Positions 58,049 through 64,000 of a stretch of 64,000 nucleotides of DNA are shown piece by piece. The stretch comes from Bacillus sp. NP157 (GTDB lineage Bacteria; Pseudomonadota; Gammaproteobacteria; Xanthomonadales; Rhodanobacteraceae): NCBI GenBank assembly GCA_018889975.1, contig CP076546.1:3720001-3784000 (forward strand), given 5' to 3'. Under the pieces are notes generated by a model, which saw only the letters and a list, made by a program, of their open reading frames with translations, made no database searches and was not told where the DNA came from. Position numbers and translations under genes: made by a program. Within the stretch, counting starts at the first letter, position 1; each line of letters opens with the position of its first letter.

Positions 58049-59779
58049 CTAGCGACGTGCGTGTCGCGCAACAGCGCGATGTGCGTAGAGTTCGTCGTCG
58101 GCGCGTGCGATGACGTCGTCGACGGTGTCGCCCGAGCGCGACACCGCGCTGCCAAGGCTAAGCGACCAGTCCATGCCGCGCATACCTTCTTCGACCCGCG
58201 CAAGCACCTTGCCGAGATCGCCTGCGTGCTCGACCACCAGCAGGAATTCGTCGCCACCCATCCGGACCACGACATCGTCCGGGCCGCTGCTGTCGCGCAG
58301 GTGCTGCGCGACAGCCACGAGGATCTCGTCGCCACGGGCATGCCCGTGGGTATCGTTGATCGTCTTGAAATGATCGAGGTCGGCGACGATGCAGCCCCAT
58401 GCGGCACGGTCGCGCGCCCGTTCGTCCATGCGCGCGAGGTAGCGCCGGTTCATCGCATGGGTGAGTGGATCGCGGGTCGACCATTCGAGCAGGGTGCTTT
58501 CATACCGACGCTGTTCCGTGACGTCCTGCGCGTGTCCGAGGATGTAGGGATCGTCGGCGTCTTCGTCCAGGACGTTCTGGTAGCGCCAGTAGCGCAGCGA
58601 ACCATCCGCCGCGACCAGCTCGAGCACGCCCATGTCGATACGGACAGCCTGGATGCGTTCGAGGTATGCATCCAGCAATGCATGCCGCGAAGGCAACATG
58701 AAATGCTTGAAGTTGCGGCCGAGCATCTCGCCGATGTCGTAGCCGAGCGAAGCGGCAGCGGCGGGGTTTACCGACAGCACGTCGCCATGCAGGTCATGCG
58801 TGCAGATCAGGCCGAGTGAATACTGGAAGAGTTTGCGATAACGCCGTTCGCTGGCTTCCAGCGCCAGCGTCGCCGTCTTGCGCTCGGTGACATCCTGCAC
58901 GGCGCCAGCCAGCCGGACCGCTTCGCCGTTCTCCCGCTCCACCTCGCCCACGGCGCGCATCCAGATAGGCCGGCCGGTGGCCGTCGTCATCGGGATGGTC
59001 ATGTCCCACGGCGTGCCTTCGGACTGCGCGAGGCCCATGGCATCCGCGAGCGCAAGCTGCACTTCCGGCGTGAAGAATTGCAGCGCCTCGTCGAGCGACG
59101 GCTCGAAGCCGGGCGGCAGGTCGTGGATGCGACAGGTCTGTTCAGTCCAGCGCAGCTTCTGGCTCTTCAGGTCGAATTCCCAACCACCCACGCCGGCGAC
59201 GCGACTGGTCCGCTGCAGGAACTGCTGGCGTTCGTCGAGTGCTCGCTCCAGTTGCTTCGCGCGCCGGGCTTCGGCCCGGGCCACTTCGCGCTGGTGGATC
59301 AACGCGCCGCGCTGCTCCAGCGCCATCGACGCCGCGGCGGCGAGGTTGCGCAGCACGCGCATCTGGTCGGGCCGCAGCTCGTGCGGCTCGCGGTCGATGA
59401 CGCAGAGGGAGCCGAGGTGCGTGCCATCGCTGAGGGTCAATGGCACGCCGGTGTAGGCACGGATGTTGGGATCGCCGGTGACGAACGGGTTCTCGGCAAA
59501 CCGTGGATCCAGCCTGGCGTCGTGCACTTCCATGGCGGCGCCGGAGCGAACCACGTGGTCGCAGAAGGCGTATTCGCGAGGCGTTTCCCTGACGCCTTCG
59601 AGGCCGACGTTGGCCTTGAACCATTGCCTGTTGCGGTCGACGAGGCTGATAAGCGAAATCGGCATACCAGCCACTTCGGCGGCGACCCGCACCAGGGCGT
59701 CGAAAAAGTCTTCGGCGTCCGAGTCGAGCACGGCCAGGTTGTGCAAGCGCTCCAGGCGCTCAACCTCGCTAACGGGCAT
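58049..59779 (-). CDS. GAF-PAS-GGDEF diguanylate cyclase
   Basis: A 576-residue signalling protein: GAF domain (residues 10-170; FCDHVVRSG, AYTGVPL), a coiled linker (170-200), two PAS-type domains with PAC segments (200-310 and 320-440, ending in QDVTERK and QDVTEQR) and a C-terminal GGDEF domain (440-576) with the active motif MGGDEFLLV intact. It makes cyclic di-GMP in response to a ligand or redox input, in the cytoplasm. No EAL domain. It is upstream of RidA on the same strand, 81 bases away. Confidence 0.93.
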   Translation of the reverse strand: MPVSEVERLERLHNLAVLDSDAEDFFDALVRVAAEVAGMPISLISLVDRNRQWFKANVGLEGVRETPREYAFCDHVVRSGAAMEVHDARLDPRFAENPFVTGDPNIRAYTGVPLTLSDGTHLGSLCVIDREPHELRPDQMRVLRNLAAAASMALEQRGALIHQREVARAEARRAKQLERALDERQQFLQRTSRVAGVGGWEFDLKSQKLRWTEQTCRIHDLPPGFEPSLDEALQFFTPEVQLALADAMGLAQSEGTPWDMTIPMTTATGRPIWMRAVGEVERENGEAVRLAGAVQDVTERKTATLALEASERRYRKLFQYSLGLICTHDLHGDVLSVNPAAAASLGYDIGEMLGRNFKHFMLPSRHALLDAYLERIQAVRIDMGVLELVAADGSLRYWRYQNVLDEDADDPYILGHAQDVTEQRRYESTLLEWSTRDPLTHAMNRRYLARMDERARDRAAWGCIVADLDHFKTINDTHGHARGDEILVAVAQHLRDSSGPDDVVVRMGGDEFLLVVEHAGDLGKVLARVEEGMRGMDWSLSLGSAVSRSGDTVDDVIARADDELYAHRAVARHARR

Positions 59780-59860
59780 GTCAGGCCTTCCGGTTTCCGC
59801 GACAGGCTAGCCCATCATCGACCGGCCGCGTGAAACCTGCGTCGCAAACCGGAAGGTCGT

Positions 59861-60265
59861 TTAGCGAGACGCGCCGTCGGGGATCCGGGCGATCACCTTG
59901 ATCTCGAAATCAAAGCCGTACAGCCAGGTGACGCCGACGGCCGTCCAGTTCGAATACGGCGGCTCACCGATCATCCGGCTGCGCACGGCGTCCATCACGG
60001 GCCACTGGTTTGCCGGATCCGTGTGGAAGGTGGTGACGTCGACGACGTCATCGAAGGTGCAGCCTGCCGCGGCGAGCACGGCGTTGAGGTTGTCGAAGGC
60101 AAGCTGGACCTGCTTGCCGAAATCGGGCTCGGCCGAGCCATCCTCGCGGCTGCCGACCTGTCCGGAGACGAACAGGAAGTCGCCGGAGCGGATGGCGGCG
60201 GAATACTTGTTGGTGTCGTAGAGGGCCTGGCGGCCGGCGGGGAAAACGGCGTCACGCTTGGACAT
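59861..60265 (-). CDS. RidA/YjgF-family protein
   Basis: A 134-residue RidA-type protein: residues FLFVSGQVG (start of the family motif), AFDNLNAVLAAAGCTFDDV and a C-terminal FDFEIKVIARIPDG. Members hydrolyse reactive enamine/imine intermediates of PLP enzymes; this copy's missing or diverged catalytic Arg should be checked, as subgroups differ. GGAGATATCC is a strong ribosome binding site. It is divergent from the TetR gene, with three palindromes between. Confidence 0.9.
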   Translation of the reverse strand: MSKRDAVFPAGRQALYDTNKYSAAIRSGDFLFVSGQVGSREDGSAEPDFGKQVQLAFDNLNAVLAAAGCTFDDVVDVTTFHTDPANQWPVMDAVRSRMIGEPPYSNWTAVGVTWLYGFDFEIKVIARIPDGASR

Positions 60266-60341
60266 GGGATATCTCCGAACAGTGGGATATAGCCGGCCAT
60301 GGCTGCGCGCATGCGCACGGCCGGCTAGGGGTTTCGTTGAT

Positions 60342-60409
60342 ATACGCAGCGTATGTGGGCATAGTACGACATACGCACCGTATGTCAAGTTCGCGTACGC
60401 CGTGTATGT
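60342..60409. promoter_or_regulatory. Three palindromes between RidA and TetR (TetR operators)
   Basis: ATACGCAGCGTAT (60342-60354, perfect), ACATACG-cac-CGTATGT (60369-60385, perfect arms) and a diverged GCGTACGCCGTGTATGT (60393-60409) repeat the ATACG/CGTAT theme at about 27- and 24-base spacing, in the shared promoter of the divergent genes. Very likely the TetR repressor's operators. Confidence 0.75.
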
Positions 60410-60423
60410 GAATCGAGGAAGCC

Positions 60424-61038
60424 ATGCCCACCAAACGCCAGGCGCAGATGGAAGAAACCCGCACCAAGCTCATCCAGGCCGCCCGCAAGGCGTTCGCCAC
60501 CAAGGGCTACGCCGCATCGTCGATGGACGATTTCACCGCCGAGGCCGGCCTCACCCGTGGCGCGCTGTACCACAACTTCGGCGACAAGAAGGGCGTGCTA
60601 CAGGCGGTGATCGGGCAGATCGACGGTGAGCTCGCCGAGCGCCTGCGCCTGGCGCGAGACCCTGCCCGCTCCGATTGGGAAGCGCTGCTCGACGAGGGCG
60701 TGGGTTACATCGGCATGGCACTGGAACCGGAAGTGCAGCGGATCATGCTGCTCGACGGCCCCTCCGTCCTCGGCGACCCGTCGCAGTGGCCAAGCCAGAA
60801 CGCCTGCCTGCAGACGACCACGCAGATCCTGCGAACCTTGATCGCCGAAGGCGTGGTGAAACCCGTCGACGCCGAAGCCGCGGCGCGGCTGATCAATGGC
60901 GCGGCCATGAACGCGGCGCTGTGGATCGCGGCGGCGGACGAACCGAAGCGTGTGTACGACGCGGCGGTGGAAGCTTTCATCGCCCTTGCGTCCGGCTTGT
61001 TGCAGGTGCCGGGGCACGGCGAAGGAGCGGGCGCATGA
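60424..61038 (+). CDS. TetR-family repressor of the RidA/phosphodiesterase unit
   Basis: A 204-residue TetR/AcrR regulator. HTH: AARKAFATKGYAASSMDDF with AEAGLTRGALYHNFGDKKG as recognition region. The C-terminal domain (residues 80-200) is of the TetR_C type with LLDGPSVLGDPS. Autoregulated through the palindromes just upstream. Its stop overlaps the phosphodiesterase gene start (ATGA), so the two are one transcript. Ligand unknown. Confidence 0.92.
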   Translation: MPTKRQAQMEETRTKLIQAARKAFATKGYAASSMDDFTAEAGLTRGALYHNFGDKKGVLQAVIGQIDGELAERLRLARDPARSDWEALLDEGVGYIGMALEPEVQRIMLLDGPSVLGDPSQWPSQNACLQTTTQILRTLIAEGVVKPVDAEAAARLINGAAMNAALWIAAADEPKRVYDAAVEAFIALASGLLQVPGHGEGAGA

Positions 61039-62021
61039 AACGCTGGTTCGCCGCTGCGATGTTCGCGTTTGGCGTGGCGATGACTGGCATGTCGTCGGCA
61101 AGCGCCGCGGACGGTCCGGCGTTCGAGCTCGTCGCACTCGGCGTCGGTGGCGGCGTCGGCACCGACGATCTCTCGGCCTACCTGCTACGCGCCCATGGCG
61201 ACACGCACTTCCTCGCACTGGATGCGGGGACGCTGGTTACCGGCATCGACAAGGCGCGCGCCCAGGGATCGCTGGCGGGTAGCACCGGCGGGATCCTGCA
61301 CGACAGCATCAGTGCCTACTTCATCAGCCATGGCCACCTGGACCACGTCGCGGGCCTGCTCATCGCGTCGCCCGAAGACCATGGCAACAAGCCGATCTAT
61401 GGCCTGGCCTCCACGCTCGACGTGCTCAGCCGCGACTATTTCAACTGGGAGACGTGGCCCAACCTCGCCGACCGCGGCAAGCCACCCGCGCTCGGCTGGT
61501 ACCACCTCGTCGACGAAGCGCCCGGGCAGTGGTTTCCCGTGCAGGGCACCTTGATGACGGCGCAGGTCTGGCCGCTGAGCCACGATAGCGTGGTCTCGTC
61601 GATGCTCCTTCTCCGTGCCGGCGATGTCTACTACGCGTACTTCGGCGATACCGGTCCGGATGCGCTGTCGAAGGGCAAGCACGACCTGGCCGACGCCTGG
61701 AGCACACTTGCACCGCTGGTCCGTCGCCACGCGCTGAAGGGCATCCAGATCGAAACGTCGTTTCCGAACGACGTTGCCGACGCAAAGCTGTTCGGTCACC
61801 TGACGCCGGCGTGGCTCCAGCGTGAGTTGCAGGTGCTGGCCAATGCCAGCGGCGGCCGTGACGCACTGCGCGGCCTGCCCGTGGTCGTCGATCACATCAA
61901 GCCCAGTCTGGAACCGGGCCGCGACACCCGCGCCCTGGTCGGCGCACAACTCGCCACCGGCAACACGCTGGGTGTCCATTTCATCCTGCCCAGCCAGGGA
62001 GAACGGATCGCCCTGCCATGA
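61035..62021 (+). CDS. Class II 3',5'-cyclic-nucleotide phosphodiesterase (metallo-beta-lactamase fold), secreted
   Basis: A 328-residue protein with a signal peptide (MKRWFAAAMFAFGVAMTGMSSASA), matching PF02112: SHGHLDHVAGLLIASPED contains the metal motif HxHLDH. Later metal residues are in WPLSHD (His) and FGDTG (Asp). Class II PDEs (CpdP of Vibrio fischeri is the best-known bacterial case) hydrolyse cAMP outside the cell. It is encoded in operon with the TetR repressor by an ATGA overlap. Confidence 0.9.
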   Translation: MKRWFAAAMFAFGVAMTGMSSASAADGPAFELVALGVGGGVGTDDLSAYLLRAHGDTHFLALDAGTLVTGIDKARAQGSLAGSTGGILHDSISAYFISHGHLDHVAGLLIASPEDHGNKPIYGLASTLDVLSRDYFNWETWPNLADRGKPPALGWYHLVDEAPGQWFPVQGTLMTAQVWPLSHDSVVSSMLLLRAGDVYYAYFGDTGPDALSKGKHDLADAWSTLAPLVRRHALKGIQIETSFPNDVADAKLFGHLTPAWLQRELQVLANASGGRDALRGLPVVVDHIKPSLEPGRDTRALVGAQLATGNTLGVHFILPSQGERIALP

Positions 62022-62025
62022 GCGT

Positions 62026-62565
62026 TCAGGCGGCGGCGCGCGGTGCCCGCGACACCTTGAAGGTGATCCACAGGGCCGAGAGCAGGAAGTAGAACCCGCC
62101 GAAGGCGGCATACGGGGCGAGCTCGACGAGCCCCGGCGCCTGGCCGAACGCCTTCATCGAGAAGATGACGCCGGCGAGGGCCGACTGCGCGCCGCTGATC
62201 ATCATGAACACCTGGCCGCCGAGCTTGCGGCGACGGATGCCTACCGCGAGCTGGAATACCCCAGCCGCCAAAGCCCACAGGCCGAACACCAGGACACCGC
62301 CGGCATTGCCGTTGTTGGCGACGCCGATGGCCATGGCAACGGCGGCGATCGCGCTGGTGATGGCGTTGACCCGCTGGCCGGGGTTGGCCGCGAGGCCGCC
62401 GCTGCGGCGGGCGTCGATCAGGTTGGCGAGGGCATCCCAAGCGGGATAGAGGACCAGCAGGGTGCCGGCCAGGAGGGGTGCGGCGGGCGCGTTCAGGACG
62501 ACGATCGCGACCCAGGCGAAGGCGACGAGGGCGCGGAGGAAGTAGTAGTTCTTCAGGGAGGACAT
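62026..62565 (-). CDS. DUF308/HdeD-like multi-pass membrane protein
   Basis: A 179-residue protein with six hydrophobic segments (about 8-30, 35-50, 65-85, 90-108, 115-135, 145-168), the size and topology of DUF308/HdeD membrane proteins associated with acid stress. Short Arg-Arg loops separate the helices, and the protein ends in a basic tail. No enzymatic motif. It is divergent from the TetR gene at 62725, with one copy of a 16-base repeat near each start, so it is the regulator's likely target. GGGAGG precedes the start. Confidence 0.85.
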   Translation of the reverse strand: MSSLKNYYFLRALVAFAWVAIVVLNAPAAPLLAGTLLVLYPAWDALANLIDARRSGGLAANPGQRVNAITSAIAAVAMAIGVANNGNAGGVLVFGLWALAAGVFQLAVGIRRRKLGGQVFMMISGAQSALAGVIFSMKAFGQAPGLVELAPYAAFGGFYFLLSALWITFKVSRAPRAAA

Positions 62566-62594
62566 GGGGTTGGCCTTGGGGTGAGTGGTGTCAC

Positions 62595-62716
62595 CCTACT
62601 AGTTGGTAGGCTAGCGGTCAAGGGCTTTGGATCTGGTTTCGTTGGGTGGGTGGATGGGCTGGAAGGGTGAGGGGTGCCATCGCGCGCGGGCGCGCTCCTA
62701 CCTATTGGGTGGTAGG
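62595..62716. promoter_or_regulatory. Duplicated 16-mer operators of the TetR/DUF308 pair
   Basis: CCTACTAGTTGGTAGG (62595-62610) and CCTATTGGGTGGTAGG (62701-62716) share the pattern CCTAyTrGkTGGTAGG, one near each divergent start. The second overlaps the end of a REP element and, read with it, forms CCTACC...GGTAGG. They are likely the repressor's binding sites. Confidence 0.65.
62680..62701 (-). repeat. REP element abutting the TetR operator
   Basis: Reverse copy; the usual ...TCCTACA end reads ...TCCTACC here, joining the 62701-62716 operator copy. It sits within the intergenic region of the divergent pair. Confidence 0.8.
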
Positions 62717-62724
62717 ATTTGGGG

Positions 62725-63300
62725 ATGAGCACGCAGCAGAAACTGATCGATTCGGCCCGCTTCCTGATCCAGACCCGCGGATATAACGGCTTCAGCTATG
62801 CCGACGTGGCCGAGGAAGTCCAGGTCCGCAAGGCGAGCATCCATCACCACTTCCCGGCCAAGGCGGACCTCGCCAGGGCGGTGGTGGAGGAATCGCGGAT
62901 GGGCATCGTCGAGCACACCAGGGGGCTCGCCGACGGCAGCTTCGACCCGACCGAACAGCTGCGCTTCTACATCGGTTATTGGGAGAAGTGCATCGCCGAC
63001 GACACGGCGCCGTTCTGCGTCGCCGGCATGCTGGCGACGGAACTCCCCACCCTGCCCGCCGACCTCGCCGGGCACGTGCGCGCGCACTTCCGCGACCTCT
63101 CGGCGTGGCTCGAGATCGTGATGACCCGTGGCGCGGCGCTCGGCCAGTTCCACGTGCATGGCTCACCGCGCGAGGAAGCGGAAGCCTTCATGTCGACCAT
63201 CTATGGCGCGATGCTGACGGCCCGCGCGTTCGGCGATGCAGGTCGGTTCGCGACGATCGCCGAAGGCGCGCTGGCGAAACTGGTCCGCCAGCCGCGCTGA
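62725..63300 (+). CDS. TetR-family transcriptional regulator
   Basis: A 191-residue TetR/AcrR regulator; HTH: LIDSARFLIQTRGYNGFSYADV with EVQVRKASIHHHFPAKADL as recognition region (the SIHHHF core of the AcuR-like/PaaR-like subgroup). The C-terminal domain carries PFCVAGMLATELPTLP, with Cys and Met residues that may take part in ligand sensing. ATG at 62725 chosen over 62719, two residues earlier. The divergent DUF308 gene shares the operator with it. Confidence 0.9.
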   Translation: MSTQQKLIDSARFLIQTRGYNGFSYADVAEEVQVRKASIHHHFPAKADLARAVVEESRMGIVEHTRGLADGSFDPTEQLRFYIGYWEKCIADDTAPFCVAGMLATELPTLPADLAGHVRAHFRDLSAWLEIVMTRGAALGQFHVHGSPREEAEAFMSTIYGAMLTARAFGDAGRFATIAEGALAKLVRQPR

Positions 63301-63333
63301 TCCCGGCTGCCGCGCGTTACGCGAGATGCCGGC

Positions 63334-63663
63334 TTAGCCCGGCATCATGTTCGCGTCCATGTGGTACATCACCCAGACCGACCCGACGATGGTGATCACC
63401 ACGATGATCGCCGTGAACAGGAACGAGAGCAGCGTCCAGCCGTCTTCGCTTTTTGCATCCACGTGCAGGAAGCACGCCACGTGGACCACGATCTGGGCGA
63501 GCGCGAAGGCGAAGATCGTTGCGATCGTCGCACTGGGGCTGTGCAGCACGCCGGCCATGACCAGCCAGAACGGGATGGCCGTCAGCACGATGGACAGCGT
63601 CGAACCGACCGCGAGGCTGCGTGCGCTGCCGTGGCGCTTGATTGTCGTGGCGGAAGCGGTCAC
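63334..63663 (-). CDS. cyoD: Cytochrome bo3 ubiquinol oxidase subunit IV
   Basis: A 109-residue protein with three transmembrane helices (about 23-45, 50-72, 80-102), matching CyoD in size and in the family residues [17 protein letters not shown] and [11 protein letters not shown]. Subunit IV stabilises the CuB site assembly of the proton-pumping quinol oxidase. The GTG overlaps the CyoC stop (GTGA). Probably the last oxidase gene of the cluster, unless cyoE lies elsewhere. Confidence 0.93.
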   Translation of the reverse strand: MTASATTIKRHGSARSLAVGSTLSIVLTAIPFWLVMAGVLHSPSATIATIFAFALAQIVVHVACFLHVDAKSEDGWTLLSFLFTAIIVVITIVGSVWVMYHMDANMMPG

Positions 63664-64000
63664 CGGATGACTCCCAGCAGGTAGACGAAGGTAAAGACGC
63701 CGATCCATACGATGTCGAGGAAGTGCCAGAACATCGACAGGCACATCAGCCGGCGACGGTTGTCTTCGACGAGTCCGCGTTTGCCCACCTGCACCAGCAA
63801 CACCACCAGCCAGAGCAAGCCGAAGGCGACGTGCGCCCCGTGCGTGCCGACCAGGGTGAAGAAGCTGGAGAGGAAGGCGCTGCGATCCGGGCCCGCGCCT
63901 TCGGCGAGCAGGCTGGCGAACTCGTGCAACTCAACGCCGAGGAACACCGCACCGAGCACGCCGGTAACGGCCAGCCACGCCATCGTCGCGCGCTGCCGTC
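63660..64000 (-). CDS. cyoC: Cytochrome bo3 ubiquinol oxidase subunit III, 3' part
   Basis: The frame continues past the window end, so the N-terminal part is missing. Visible: [20 protein letters not shown] (the conserved Glu region), [17 protein letters not shown] (conserved His) and the last helices ending [17 protein letters not shown], the classic CyoC C-terminus. It is part of the quinol oxidase in the inner membrane and lies just before cyoD. Confidence 0.95.
   Translation of the reverse strand, partial: RQRATMAWLAVTGVLGAVFLGVELHEFASLLAEGAGPDRSAFLSSFFTLVGTHGAHVAFGLLWLVVLLVQVGKRGLVEDNRRRLMCLSMFWHFLDIVWIGVFTFVYLLGVIR

Overview
This is a GC-rich (roughly two-thirds G+C) chromosomal segment from a gammaproteobacterium, most likely the Rhodanobacteraceae/Xanthomonadaceae group (Luteibacter- or Dyella-like). 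This assignment is inferred from gene content (phenylalanine hydroxylase beside an Lrp regulator, a cyo oxidase, NodT-type lipoprotein outer-membrane factors, a candidate sX13-like small RNA) and from 18 copies of one REP-like palindrome, TGTAGGAGCGCGCC(T/C)GCGCGCGA. No tRNA, rRNA, insertion sequence, prophage or CRISPR array was seen, and genes are packed tightly with many 4-base start/stop overlaps.

Layout. 1-694: end of a phosphoesterase. 0.9-5.4 kb: EmrAB-type MFS tripartite pump, divergent from uppP. 6.5-14.3 kb: LysR regulator divergent from a MexEF-OprN-like RND operon with a trailing SDR. 14.3-17 kb: AI-2E exporter family protein plus four small membrane/stress proteins. 17.2-19.7 kb: PEBP protein, YheT-type hydrolase, acyltransferase. 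19.8-21.6 kb: Lrp regulator divergent from phhA, and a small protein. 21.6-21.9 kb: back-to-back terminators and a candidate small RNA with C-rich loops. 21.8-27.3 kb: SGNH hydrolase, RES/Xre toxin-antitoxin pair with a palindromic operator, DUF885 hydrolase, WYL regulator, glutathione transferase. 27.6-31.3 kb: fbp, patatin lipoprotein, TetR regulator, GH43 enzyme. 31.4-36.8 kb: iron/siderophore locus (TonB receptor, Fur box, DUF3649-PepSY-DUF3325 operon, lipoprotein esterase). 36.9-42.7 kb: M24 protein, two envelope-sugar transferases, nitronate monooxygenase, berberine-bridge-type oxidase. 42.9-45.1 kb: second TonB receptor. 45.2-50 kb: oxidoreductases with adjacent regulators (CGNR/hydrolase, SDR/AraC). 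50-53.8 kb: DNA polymerase II and a dmeRF/RcnR-type nickel-cobalt efflux pair. 53.8-59.8 kb: amine oxidase, a zinc-ribbon membrane protein of unknown function, a small lipoprotein, mug, a candidate ~82-nt RNA convergent with a DUF3800 gene, and a GAF-PAS-GGDEF cyclase. 59.9-63.3 kb: RidA/TetR/class II cyclic-nucleotide phosphodiesterase unit and TetR/membrane protein unit. 63.3-64 kb: end of a cyo cytochrome bo3 operon.

Common theme: much of the window is accessory envelope and stress biology (two efflux systems, two TonB receptors, metal efflux, several regulator-target divergent pairs with visible palindromic operators). The most interesting unexplained signals are the two intergenic RNA candidates (21.7 kb and 57.2 kb), the REP elements that have become part of genes (one translated inside a lipoprotein, two supplying stop codons), and a six-unit minisatellite bracketed by inverted REPs.
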